This document shows, in pieces, positions 12,626 through 21,977 of a stretch of DNA of 64,000 nucleotides. The notes beneath the pieces were generated by a model. The model did not search any database, was not told the DNA's origin, and saw only the letters and a program-made list of their open reading frames with translations. The stretch is from an actinobacterium acMicro-4 (GTDB taxonomy: Bacteria; Actinomycetota; Actinomycetes; Actinomycetales; Microbacteriaceae). Each line of letters starts with the position of its first letter. Positions within the stretch are counted from its first letter, which is position 1. The stretch spans positions 1-64,000 of the forward strand of contig JNSD01000002.1 of assembly GCA_000754445.1 (NCBI GenBank). Reading direction: 5' to 3'. The translations under genes were made by a program, and so were the position numbers.

Positions 12626-13700
12626 CGCACCCTTCGGGCGCGTTCACATCATTGGTGCGGGCTTGCTCGGTGCCAGTATTGGGCTCGCCCTGCGAGATCA
12701 GGACGTGGTGGTGACCCTTGCCGACGCGTCACCCTCGGCGGTGGCTCTGGCCAGCGACTACGGCGCTGGTGTTGCCCTCCCACCGGGTGCCCCAGCGCCA
12801 GATTTGGTTGTCGTTGCCGTGCCGCCTGACGTGGCGATGGAGGTGACCAGGAGCGCTCTCGAGCAGTTTCCGGCAGCCACAGTCATTGATGTCACCAGCG
12901 TCAAAGCGGGTATTTACGAGGGGTTGACCCAGACCGGTGCCGACATAGCCCGCTTTGTGGGCACCCATCCGATGGCCGGTCGTGAGCGCGGGGGAGCAGT
13001 GTCCGCACGGAGCGACCTTTTCACTGCCAGGCCCTGGGTGATCTGCGAGGCTGAAGAAGACCGTCGTCAACGAGTTGACTCGTTCGTGAGAAGCCTGGGC
13101 GCAACGCCGATCATGATGTCTGCCAACGAGCACGATCGGGCCGTGGCGTTGATGTCCCACACACCCCAATTGCTCTCGTCAGTGATGGCGGCACGGCTTT
13201 CCGATGCGTCACCGGTTGCACTGTCTCTTGCCGGTGGGGGAATCCGGGATGTCACGCGCATTGCAGCGAGTGACCCTGCTTTGTGGATTCAAATTGTCCA
13301 GGCCAACGCCGAAGCCATTGGTGAATACCTCCAGGGCGTGAAAACGGATGTTGACCGTCTTCTCGAGGCTTTGGGTGATCTTGGTGCCACTGGATCGCGT
13401 AGCGCCATTGCGGATCTGCTTCACGCCGGCAACGCTGGTGTCTCCCAATTGCCGGGAAAGCACGGGGTGTCGACCACGTTTGCCTCGCTGATTGTGGTGA
13501 TTGATGACACGCCCGGACAGCTAGCGAAGCTTCTCACGCAACTGGGTGATTGGGGCGTGAACCTGGAAGACCTCCGCCTCGAGCACTCACCCGGGGCCAA
13601 CGTTGGTTTTGCCGACTTGACGGTCAAGAAAGATGTCGTTGCTGAGGTTGAATCCAAGCTAATTGAGAGTGGTTGGCGCATTGCGGGGGAGGCCAAGTAA
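12609..13700 (+). CDS. tyrA: Prephenate dehydrogenase
   Basis: VHIIGAGLLGASIGLALRDQD; VGTHPMAGRERGGAVSARSDLFTARPWV; C-terminal ACT-like region. Confidence 0.9.
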   Translation: MTTMTNAPFGRVHIIGAGLLGASIGLALRDQDVVVTLADASPSAVALASDYGAGVALPPGAPAPDLVVVAVPPDVAMEVTRSALEQFPAATVIDVTSVKAGIYEGLTQTGADIARFVGTHPMAGRERGGAVSARSDLFTARPWVICEAEEDRRQRVDSFVRSLGATPIMMSANEHDRAVALMSHTPQLLSSVMAARLSDASPVALSLAGGGIRDVTRIAASDPALWIQIVQANAEAIGEYLQGVKTDVDRLLEALGDLGATGSRSAIADLLHAGNAGVSQLPGKHGVSTTFASLIVVIDDTPGQLAKLLTQLGDWGVNLEDLRLEHSPGANVGFADLTVKKDVVAEVESKLIESGWRIAGEAK

Positions 13701-14374
13701 TGGGCGCACTCGTCGTTGCAGTGGATGGGCCAGCGGGCTCCGGTAAATCGAGTGTGAGCAAAGCCGTTGCCCGCGAGCTTGGCTATAGCTATTACGACAC
13801 TGGTGCCGCCTACCGGGCACTCGCCTATGCGGTCTTAGATGCTGGTGTTGATTCCAGCAATCAGGACGCGGTGGTCGCCCTACAGGGGAGCGTGTCCTAC
13901 GTGGCTTCTGAAGACCCGGACAATCAGCACTTCAGCGTGGACGGCGTGGATGTGACGGAGGCGATTAGGGGCCACGAGGTGTCCAGCAGCGTGTCGGCAA
14001 TCGCCAAGCACCCGCTCGTGCGCCAAGGACTCGTTGATCATTTCAGAAATGTGATTGCGGCCTGTGAGCGACCCGGGATTGTGATGGAAGGGCGAGACAT
14101 CACTACCGTTGTGGCACCAGACGCCCCGGTTCGAGTTCTGCTGACCGCCGACGAGGACACCCGCATTGCACGACGTCAGGCTGAACTTGCTGGCACCGCG
14201 TCCGCCCCGAGCGTCGCGCAGGCCTTGAGCTCGAGGGATCGCAGCGACCAAACTGTTGTGGATTTCATGAACGCGGCGCCTGGTGTGACTCTCCTGGATT
14301 CGACGCCCCTCACTTTTGACGAGACAGTGCGAGAACTCCTTCGCATCATTGCGATTACCAAGGAGACAGCATGA
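13700..14374 (+). CDS. cmk: Cytidylate kinase
   Basis: [69 protein letters not shown] overlap with tyrA. Confidence 0.95.
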   Translation: MGALVVAVDGPAGSGKSSVSKAVARELGYSYYDTGAAYRALAYAVLDAGVDSSNQDAVVALQGSVSYVASEDPDNQHFSVDGVDVTEAIRGHEVSSSVSAIAKHPLVRQGLVDHFRNVIAACERPGIVMEGRDITTVVAPDAPVRVLLTADEDTRIARRQAELAGTASAPSVAQALSSRDRSDQTVVDFMNAAPGVTLLDSTPLTFDETVRELLRIIAITKETA

Positions 14375-15897
14375 GTACCCCAGACGATGAGTTTGACGAT
14401 TCGGCCATTCAGCCAGACTTAGAGCTGGCCAAACGGCTGGCCGAGCTCGATGAGGGCGAAAGCGACCAGCGCGCTGGTGCGCTGCGCCAAGGTCTCGATG
14501 AGTATGAACTAGATGACGAAGACCAAGCTCTTCTCTCAGGCTGGGAAGACAGCGACGGGGAGCTCCCCGCCATGGGCGCACTGCCTGTTTTGGCCGTCGT
14601 GGGTCGACCCAATGTCGGTAAGTCAGCTCTGGTCAACCGAATTCTTGGCCGGCGCGAAGCTGTGGTGCAGGACATTCCCGGCGTGACCAGAGATCGTGTG
14701 TCCTACAAAGCACTGTGGAACACCACGCACTTCACTCTCGTTGACACCGGTGGGTGGGAGCCAGACGCTAAAGGGATTGCCAAGTCGGTGGCGCTCCAGG
14801 CAGAGGTCGCCATCGACCTTGCAGACGTCATTCTCTTCGTGGTCGATGCCATCGTGGGCGCGACCTCAACTGACGAGCAGGTCGTCAAGCTGCTTCGCCA
14901 GAGCGACAAGCCAGTCATTCTCGTGGGTAACAAGGTCGACGATGTCCGCCACGAAGCCGATGCGGCCGCGCTCTGGAACTTAGGCCTTGGTGAACCGTGG
15001 CCAGTATCAGCCCTCCACGGCCGTGGAGTGGCTGACCTCCTCGACCACGTGGTCGCCCTGTTGCCTAAGGAGTCGGCAACCGCAAAGCCCGAAATGGGTG
15101 GCCCGCGCCGCGTGGCACTGCTGGGTCGGCCCAACGTGGGTAAATCGAGTTTGCTCAACAAGGCTGCTGGATCTGAGCGGGTAGTCGTCAACGAGCTTGC
15201 TGGCACAACCCGCGACCCGGTGGACGAGCTGGTCGAGATTGCTGGAACCACCTGGCGTTTTGTTGACACCGCCGGTATCCGCAGACGGGTTCACATGCAG
15301 CAGGGCGCGGATTTCTATGCAAGCCTGCGCACCACCGCTGCTTTGGAAAAGGCCGAAGTGGCAGTTGTGCTCCTAGATGTGTCCGAGCCGATTAGCGAAC
15401 AGGATGTTCGCATCATCGACTTGGTGTTGGAATCAGGTCGAGCGCTTGTTCTTGCGTTCAATAAATGGGATCTGCTCGATGATGACCGCAGGCGCTATCT
15501 CGAGCGCGAGATTGAGCAAGACTTAGCCCACGTGGCGTGGGCTCCGCGGGTCAATATTTCTGCCACCACTGGTCGCCACATTGAGAAGCTCGTGCCAGCC
15601 CTGGAGGTTGCGCTGGACTCATGGGACACCCGGGTCGCAACCGGCAAGTTCAATGCTTTCCTTGCCGAACTTGTTGCTGCCCACCCGCACCCTGTGCGGG
15701 GAGGGCGGCAGCCAAGAATCTTGTTTGGCACTCAGGCCACGACCAGGCCACCGACGTTCGTCTTGTTCACGAGTGGCTTTCTGGACCCCCAATACCGACG
15801 CTTTATTGCCAGGCGTCTGCGGGAAATCTATGGGTTTGAGGGTTCACCCATTCAGATCAATGTTCGAGTTCGAGAGCGACGCGGGAAGAAGAAGTAA
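14371..15897 (+). CDS. der: GTPase Der (EngA)
   Basis: Two G domains: [18 protein letters not shown] and [27 protein letters not shown]. Confidence 0.96.
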   Translation: MSTPDDEFDDSAIQPDLELAKRLAELDEGESDQRAGALRQGLDEYELDDEDQALLSGWEDSDGELPAMGALPVLAVVGRPNVGKSALVNRILGRREAVVQDIPGVTRDRVSYKALWNTTHFTLVDTGGWEPDAKGIAKSVALQAEVAIDLADVILFVVDAIVGATSTDEQVVKLLRQSDKPVILVGNKVDDVRHEADAAALWNLGLGEPWPVSALHGRGVADLLDHVVALLPKESATAKPEMGGPRRVALLGRPNVGKSSLLNKAAGSERVVVNELAGTTRDPVDELVEIAGTTWRFVDTAGIRRRVHMQQGADFYASLRTTAALEKAEVAVVLLDVSEPISEQDVRIIDLVLESGRALVLAFNKWDLLDDDRRRYLEREIEQDLAHVAWAPRVNISATTGRHIEKLVPALEVALDSWDTRVATGKFNAFLAELVAAHPHPVRGGRQPRILFGTQATTRPPTFVLFTSGFLDPQYRRFIARRLREIYGFEGSPIQINVRVRERRGKKK

Positions 15898-15899
15898 CT

Positions 15900-16394
15900 G
15901 TGTCCGCCCAGCCCCCGCCGCTTCCGCCAGAGCACCTGAGAGACCCGGGTGATGCCTGGGTTGAAGGCCCGGATGGGAAGCGCTACTGGGGGCGCTTTGG
16001 CGCAGCTGGGCTTCTCGTTGTGCATCCACCGCTGGGGGTTCTCTTGCAGTTGCGCGCTGACTGGTCGCACCACGGTGGAACGTGGGGAATACCTGGTGGG
16101 GCGCTGAAGATGGGGGAGGACGCTGTGTCAGCAGCCTTGCGAGAAGCCCACGAGGAAGCCATGGTGCCTGGCCACCAGGTTCGCGTACTCGAGACCACGA
16201 TTTTGGACCTTGGCTTCTGGTCCTATACGACCGTCATTGGAGTCAGCGACGACTACTTCGAACCCGACGAGACAGATGCTGAGAGTGCTGCCCTCGAATG
16301 GGTCCCCATTGACGAGGTGTCGCTTCGAGACCTGCATCCTGCGTTTGCTGCAGCATGGCCGGAATTGCGCCAGCGCTTGCTCCTAGCGCGATAG
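15900..16394 (+). CDS. NUDIX hydrolase
   Basis: GIPGGALKMGEDAVSAALREAHEEAMV. Confidence 0.88.
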   Translation: MSAQPPPLPPEHLRDPGDAWVEGPDGKRYWGRFGAAGLLVVHPPLGVLLQLRADWSHHGGTWGIPGGALKMGEDAVSAALREAHEEAMVPGHQVRVLETTILDLGFWSYTTVIGVSDDYFEPDETDAESAALEWVPIDEVSLRDLHPAFAAAWPELRQRLLLAR

Positions 16395-16431
16395 ACTCGT
16401 CAAGTTGCCGGCGAGAAATTGCCGTCTGCCA

Positions 16432-16505
<74 letters not shown>

Positions 16506-16557
16506 CGTTGAAATCTCTCACGACATAGGAAACTCTTGAACCCTCAGGGGTGCGCGA

Positions 16558-16848
16558 GTGGGTCCGGAAGGAGACGACGTGGTTGAGAAACGAAAGGTCT
16601 CCATGCTCAAAATCTCAGTGTGGCTAACGCTGGGAGGAGCACTTTTTGCTTTTGGCCCACTTCTCCTTGCTCTCCTCCTGGGCGGGCTGTCGGGTGATTT
16701 CGAGAGTGCTTTTAACGAGGGAGATGGTTTTGGCGCCTTCATATGGCTGATGATCGTAACCTTGCCGCTTGGCGCCATAATTGCCCTCGTCGGATTGGTC
16801 CTGTTGGTCGTGTCGCTTATTCGCAGGACGAGAGAGCCTCGCCCCTGA
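16558..16848 (+). CDS. Small two-TM membrane protein of unknown function
   Basis: ISVWLTLGGALFAFGPLLLALLLGG...FIWLMIVTLPLGAIIALVGLVLLVVSLIRRTR; GTG start. Confidence 0.6.
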   Translation: MGPEGDDVVEKRKVSMLKISVWLTLGGALFAFGPLLLALLLGGLSGDFESAFNEGDGFGAFIWLMIVTLPLGAIIALVGLVLLVVSLIRRTREPRP

Positions 16849-16987
16849 GGACTGTGCCGGGAAGAACACACATCGCCCAGTTGCGTCGGCGCGACCACAT
16901 TGCGCGAATTACGTGCTCAGCACGACGGGGACCGCTTGTCTAGCGCTCATGCTGGCAGGACATCAGGCGCTCAGCGTTGATCAGTGA

Positions 16988-18133
16988 CTAGAGATCGAGG
17001 ATTGCCATTTTCTGGTCATCGGGTAATTCCAGAAACGCCATGAATTCAACGTCGAAGGCTTCCGGCGTCATTCCGAAGGCTTCCTCAAAGGTGGCCTCCC
17101 ACCCGAGTTCCTCGGCTTCTGGGTAAACGTTCTCGAGCAGGACATCTGGGCTAGAGCCGTCCACCAAGTAGGCGATGGCCCACGCTCCCATGGAGTAGGC
17201 CAAGGCTTCGCAATCGTCACCGTAAGAATCGAGAGAAAGCAAGGTCCGTCCAGAGCACTCCCCAGCGAGCGACTGGTCAATACTTGCGAGGTACTCTTCC
17301 ATCACTGAGTCCATGGTGACCACATAATCGTTATACACCGCGGGTAGGGCACCGTCGTTCTGCAATTTGTGGAACAGCGTGAGCGACATGAATTCTGCCC
17401 CTCCCTCGACGAACCATACTGGCCCGTCCGCCGCTGCGCGTGTGTCCTGATCGAGGGATTCAATCTGACCTGACTGCACCCCGTGCCAGTATTCGTGGAG
17501 CACGGTAAGGAGGTCCGAGTCCCCGGAATTGCCGGGGTATCCGCTCAGGCCGAGCGGGTCCGAAGACATGAAAATGTGGGTGCCCCACTCTGGGTTGCCG
17601 GTCCATCCGGCTTCTCCGACCCACTGATCACCGCTCTGCGCTAGCTGGCCGATTTCGAGGTAATACCTCCCGTAGCCCTTGACCGCGTCTGATGCGTTTT
17701 CCGACTCGAAACAGTCCTCGTAGTTCTGGTCGCCACGGGAATCACGTCGCGCGCAGTACTCTTCAGTCAGTTCGACGCCAGCGTCGTCATCAACACCGTA
17801 GATCCAATATTCAACGGGCAGGGAATACCCCCACTCGGCAACCCCGAGGAGGAGCACCTGCTCCACAATGGAGGAAATCTCTGGGTCTAAATCAGAAGCA
17901 ACAAAAACTTCGACGGAAATCGGTGCCGCGGGGTCTAGTTCGGTGTTCCCCTCGTCGCCTACAGCCCCGGCGGTCTCACTGGTAGCACCGTCATCCACAC
18001 CAAGCGCGTCCAGGTCGGGGTCAGCAGAACACGCTGACCCAGCCAAGAGAACGATCGAGAGCCCCATGGCCATGAGCGTTTTATTCACCAGGATTGTCTC
18101 CAGCGGTCGGTTGGTTGTTGCCAGACGTTGCAC
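16988..18133 (-). CDS. Secreted lipoprotein with zincin-like HExxH metalloprotease motif
   Basis: Signal/lipobox MAMGLSIVLLAGSAC; LLTVLHEYWHGVQSG (HExxH) followed about 25 aa later by WFVEGGAEFMS (candidate third ligand Glu); start probably at the internal Met before AMGLSIVLLAGSAC. Confidence 0.75.
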   Translation of the reverse strand: MQRLATTNRPLETILVNKTLMAMGLSIVLLAGSACSADPDLDALGVDDGATSETAGAVGDEGNTELDPAAPISVEVFVASDLDPEISSIVEQVLLLGVAEWGYSLPVEYWIYGVDDDAGVELTEEYCARRDSRGDQNYEDCFESENASDAVKGYGRYYLEIGQLAQSGDQWVGEAGWTGNPEWGTHIFMSSDPLGLSGYPGNSGDSDLLTVLHEYWHGVQSGQIESLDQDTRAAADGPVWFVEGGAEFMSLTLFHKLQNDGALPAVYNDYVVTMDSVMEEYLASIDQSLAGECSGRTLLSLDSYGDDCEALAYSMGAWAIAYLVDGSSPDVLLENVYPEAEELGWEATFEEAFGMTPEAFDVEFMAFLELPDDQKMAILDL

Positions 18134-18177
18134 AAACTCTGCACTGAGCCTAGCGCTCCCCGCGATATCTGGGACGG

Positions 18178-19200
18178 CTAGCGCACTGTCACGTTGGCAC
18201 TAATCCACTGGTTATAGTTCGCGACATTTGTATATATGCCAGAGGATAGCCACGCGCACCCAGAACCCCATGAGGTCACCCCGGAGAGCACCCATCTGCC
18301 GCGCTCGAAAGTCGCGAGTGGGCCACCGCTGTCTCCCTGGCACGTGTCGACAACGTAGCCGTCGATGCTCGCGCACAACATCCGCTCATCGTCATACTGG
18401 TCTCCGTAGTCACGCGCACACTGACTATCGCTTTGCACCCAAACTTCTGCTCCCTGCAATTGCGTCGGGAATTGTGTGTCTGAATCGGAGAAGAACGGGT
18501 AGTCAAAAACTTCGTCGCTAACCCAGGTGCTTCCCCAGCCAGAAATCCTCGCCACAGTGTTGGCCGCAGGCTCCGTCGAGGGCAAGCTGAGTATGCCCAC
18601 ACTGCCCGGGCGAAGTCTCAACGGCGTGCCAAGTTTCACCAGAGCGATGTCGTTGGCATACGTGGTGTCGTTGTATGCGGGATGGAGAACCACGTCACTG
18701 ACCGTCATATCCGAGACGTCGGCCTCGTCAAGAACGTCCTCCCCTGAAACAATCCGCAAATCGCTGAGAATTTCTGACTCGGAAAGGCCATGGAGGCAGT
18801 GAGCTGCAGTTACTACCCAGGACGCCGAAATGAGAGACCCACCGCAAAACTGTCCCTGCCAGTCGGAACCGACGCTTTCCCACACCAGCGCCACCTGCCA
18901 CGGTGCCCAGCTAATGTCGCGATCATCGCCGCCAACAATCGCCGTTTGGAAATTACCCATCTCGGCAGGTTCCTGCAGTGCAGTCGACGTCGGAGAATCA
19001 CCATCAATTACAGTGCTCTTGGAATCGCCAGGAGCGTCATCCGGAGTTTCGGGCGGAGATTCAACCTCCACCATGTTTTCCATAGCGACAGGGGACAAGG
19101 ACACCGGCGAACTAGCGCACCCGAAAAGAGATGACGCAAGAATCCCGACAAGCCCAGCGCTGGCGACCACCCGCATCACGGGGAATCCCACAAGCCTCAT
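18178..19200 (-). CDS. Trypsin-like serine protease (S1A) lipoprotein
   Basis: Lipobox ILASSLFGC; AIVGGDDRDISWAPWQVAL; VVTAAHCLHG; NDIALVKL; DTCQGDSGGPL; SGVTSWGSGC. Confidence 0.93.
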   Translation of the reverse strand: MRLVGFPVMRVVASAGLVGILASSLFGCASSPVSLSPVAMENMVEVESPPETPDDAPGDSKSTVIDGDSPTSTALQEPAEMGNFQTAIVGGDDRDISWAPWQVALVWESVGSDWQGQFCGGSLISASWVVTAAHCLHGLSESEILSDLRIVSGEDVLDEADVSDMTVSDVVLHPAYNDTTYANDIALVKLGTPLRLRPGSVGILSLPSTEPAANTVARISGWGSTWVSDEVFDYPFFSDSDTQFPTQLQGAEVWVQSDSQCARDYGDQYDDERMLCASIDGYVVDTCQGDSGGPLATFERGRWVLSGVTSWGSGCAWLSSGIYTNVANYNQWISANVTVR

Positions 19201-19309
19201 CGGCTCAGTCCCAGAACACGAGAGAAACTGCTGGGAGTGCTCATGCTTGTCAGATTACCCGACGAAGGAAGGGCCACACGGGTAGATCGGCCCAACAGAC
19301 TCGCGGTCT

Positions 19310-19636
19310 TTATCCGAGGAGGCTCCACAGCCCTAGCGCAGTTCCGCCAATCCACACCTGGACAGCCAGCCAAGCCAGCAGAACAAGTCCCGCAAGAAAC
19401 CGAGAGGCGCCACTCTTGACCCAGGTGAAAGCCATCCACGGCAAAATCAACGCAACGACGGCGATTGGTACCCAGAAAATTTCCGACAGCATCAAACTCG
19501 AAAATTCGACAAACAACAGGACTGGCGTGATTACCAAGCTGATAACGGCCAAAGACAAAGCTACTTTACTGGAACGCTGTTTTTTCTCCATGCCGAAATC
19601 CTCACAGTGGTCGAAGGCTTTGTCAACAAGGGTCAC
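19310..19636 (-). CDS. Small membrane protein of unknown function
   Basis: Three hydrophobic segments (VALSLAVISLVITPVLLF; IFWVPIAVVALILPWMAF; FLAGLVLLAWLAVQVWIGG); start uncertain (internal MEKKQRSSK likely). Confidence 0.5.
   Translation of the reverse strand: MTLVDKAFDHCEDFGMEKKQRSSKVALSLAVISLVITPVLLFVEFSSLMLSEIFWVPIAVVALILPWMAFTWVKSGASRFLAGLVLLAWLAVQVWIGGTALGLWSLLG
19602..19628. repeat. 27-bp direct repeat, copy 1 (upstream of the lipase cassette)
   Basis: tcacagtggtcgaaggctttgtcaaca, identical to 20351-20377. Confidence 0.95.
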
Positions 19637-19660
19637 TCAAATCATGGCCTGAAATATTTT

Positions 19661-20272
19661 TCATGAGAGCAATTTCTCGATTGCTTTGTAGTAATAGGCA
19701 GGATTGTGGTCTTCGACCCCATCAAATCTCTTATCGTCTTCATCATGTAGATGAATCATTGGATGAGTATGAACATACCCAGTAAGGAACGGAAGAAAGG
19801 GAGCTGACCCAGGAATGATGTCATGCCCATGAACAAACCGGAGATGCTCTACATTCTTCAGTCTTTTTCTTAAACCTCTACCACCAGGACGAGGTGATCC
19901 GAGAGTAATCAGATGCAAATTTGGAGTATTGGCGAGCATCAAATCAGCGACCACAGTTGCTGTCGCACCGCCAAGAGAATGCCCTGCAAGAACTAATGTT
20001 CTCTCTTGTTCTAATGATTCATATGACAGGACCAGATTAGTAATCGTTCTGGTCGCATTTTCTTTAAATCCTCTATGGGTATCTTCACGACGGAATAGGA
20101 ACCTTAGGTTTGTCGCCCAATCACTGGTCTCGTTTGTGCCTTCAATAGCCAAGATGCAATACCCCGGGATGCTCTTGTCTATAATAAAGTCGCTCGGGTC
20201 TGCATAGACATCAACACAATTCTTTACTGCCTTGAGAATTACTTCCTTGGGTAATGTTGTGATCATTTTCAA
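19661..20272 (-). CDS. Class-3 lipase-like alpha/beta hydrolase
   Basis: Nucleophile elbow LVLAGHSLGGATATVVADLML; FVHGHDIIPGSAPF (Asp region), downstream His; AT-rich compared with neighbours. Confidence 0.85.
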   Translation of the reverse strand: MKMITTLPKEVILKAVKNCVDVYADPSDFIIDKSIPGYCILAIEGTNETSDWATNLRFLFRREDTHRGFKENATRTITNLVLSYESLEQERTLVLAGHSLGGATATVVADLMLANTPNLHLITLGSPRPGGRGLRKRLKNVEHLRFVHGHDIIPGSAPFLPFLTGYVHTHPMIHLHDEDDKRFDGVEDHNPAYYYKAIEKLLS

Positions 20273-20350
20273 TTTCCTCTTATGCCAGATTTAATGGTCA
20301 GTTTAGTGCCGTCTGACGGCAAGGTAAATAGGATTTCGAACTTCACATCG

Positions 20351-20377
20351 TCACAGTGGTCGAAGGCTTTGTCAACA
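20351..20377. repeat. 27-bp direct repeat, copy 2
   Basis: tcacagtggtcgaaggctttgtcaaca, identical to 19602-19628. Confidence 0.95.
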
Positions 20378-20608
20378 CGGAGTGCCCGCACCATCGAACA
20401 GGCTGGCTTGTGGGGGACACTGTTAAGATTTTGCGATGACTGTGGTTCTCTCGCCCTACTTCAGCAACAAACCTTTAGGTGCTTGTCCCATCGTTTCTGA
20501 TCGCAGGCGCTGGGCTGTTCGCCCCGTGGTCGAGTCCATCGTCCTGATGACTGGCATCGCAGCTGGAATGAGACGGGAGGAAGCGGGATTCTCTCCCTCG
20601 TAACAACC

Positions 20609-20923
20609 ATGTCACGCCCCTGCACCGTTGTTGTCCGACTAACGCCACTGCCTGGTCACGCTCAGTTCGTGCGGTCGCTAATTCTCGAGTTGTTGCCGAC
20701 GATCCGACGAATCGAGGGGTGCGAGGAGTATCGACTCTTCGACGCGGTCGATGGGGATTTACTCCTCATTGAAAAGTGGAGTAGCAGGGAGCACTGGAGG
20801 GCTCACTTTGAAGCCCCAGCGATCCTGAGGTTGAAAGCCGAACTTGCCGACAGAGTTGTGGTGCCGGTTGAGCGACTCGAGATGTATGAGGCTGACTCTG
20901 ACAATGGTGGCGCCAGAGACTGA
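20609..20923 (+). CDS. Antibiotic biosynthesis monooxygenase (ABM/YgiN-like) domain protein
   Basis: TVVVRLTPLPGHAQFVRSLILELLPTIRRIEGCEEYRLFDAVDGDLLLIEKWSSREHWRAHFEAPAI pattern of ABM domain dimers. Confidence 0.75.
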   Translation: MSRPCTVVVRLTPLPGHAQFVRSLILELLPTIRRIEGCEEYRLFDAVDGDLLLIEKWSSREHWRAHFEAPAILRLKAELADRVVVPVERLEMYEADSDNGGARD

Positions 20924-21042
20924 CGGTTCCAGGAGTCGTTTCAGATAGTGTCGGCCCGATAGAGAAGGTCAGTAGTTCCTCGGGGCAACCCGTCATTGCC
21001 TCATTCATGGGAGCTCACGACGGCCTGTGATAGGGATTACCC

Positions 21043-21525
21043 ATGAGAACTCCGGGTCTTGTTTTTGCCCTTGCCCTTGATGCCTCGATAATGCTCGCTT
21101 CCTGCGCCTCCCCTGCGAACCCCCCTGGCCCCGAGGATTCTGCGGTGGAAGAGCCAAGTGAGGTAGAGGAGGTCACTGACCATCGGGAGCCTCGAATGCC
21201 CCAAGCGTCTGCAGTTTTTGATTCTCCCTGGCCGACAGATTTCTTACGACAGGAGCTCTCGGACACGGCTCTCGCAAAAACGAACACCTATATCGACGAC
21301 CGGGTGGCAGTGGCCGGCCCGGCCAGCGTTGAGATGGTCTTCCAGGAGACCATCGACGAATGGCATTGGGGGTGGACGACTGATTTGGCAAAGCTCTCGG
21401 TTCAGACCTTCAGCGATTACCCCGTGCCGGATCCCCTCTTCATCATTGGGTCGGAACAGCAGTTCATGATTGATGAGCTCGAGAATCGCGGCAGAATTTA
21501 TATGGGAAGTTTGACGAGGTCGTAG
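21043..21525 (+). CDS. Lipoprotein of unknown function, possibly frameshifted at its 3' end
   Basis: Signal/lipobox LALDASIMLASCASPANPP; coding-like sequence continues in another frame after about 21500. Confidence 0.55.
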   Translation: MRTPGLVFALALDASIMLASCASPANPPGPEDSAVEEPSEVEEVTDHREPRMPQASAVFDSPWPTDFLRQELSDTALAKTNTYIDDRVAVAGPASVEMVFQETIDEWHWGWTTDLAKLSVQTFSDYPVPDPLFIIGSEQQFMIDELENRGRIYMGSLTRS

Positions 21526-21659
21526 CCAATCTGTCTGAAGATGGACTAGCACTCGAGGGTTAGCGCCTGACTCGGGTCGTTCCGGACCCCGAGGCCTGTC
21601 CACAACTCACCACACTTCGCCAACGTCGTAAGCGCCCCGACTCATCGGGCAGTCCAGCG

Positions 21660-21977
21660 ATGTCATACGTTATGTATTACGCTGTGACTAATTGTGATGA
21701 AGCTGACTGGTTGTATCGGGGTGACTACATGAGGGTGCGACACGGTGTCACCCCGGGCGAAGCTAACCAGGCGCTGTCTGATCCAGAGCGCGTGACCATA
21801 GAACCCGATCCATCAAGTCTGAGCGGCAGGGGTGTCCGGGTTATTGGCCTCACTCGCCAGGGGCGTCTTCTCACGGTCATCACTCTCCGACTTGAAGGCA
21901 CTGTGTGGGGCGTGAACGGGTGGGACGCCAATCCCACCGATCATCGACGCTATATCCAAGGAGGTGGGTTGTGGTGA
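21660..21977 (+). CDS. BrnT-like toxin of a type II toxin-antitoxin pair (divergent)
   Basis: VRHGVTPGEANQALSDPERVTIEPDPSSLSGRGVRVIGLTRQGRLLTVITLR..GVNGWDANPTDHRRY resembles the BrnT scaffold; followed directly by a DNA-binding-like ORF. Confidence 0.6.
   Translation: MSYVMYYAVTNCDEADWLYRGDYMRVRHGVTPGEANQALSDPERVTIEPDPSSLSGRGVRVIGLTRQGRLLTVITLRLEGTVWGVNGWDANPTDHRRYIQGGGLW

Noticed and set aside
20282-20500. 72-aa plus-strand ORF containing repeat copy 2
   Set aside because: Its shared peptide SQWSKALSTR with ORF 19131..19652 is simply the translated 27-bp DNA repeat; no coding support.
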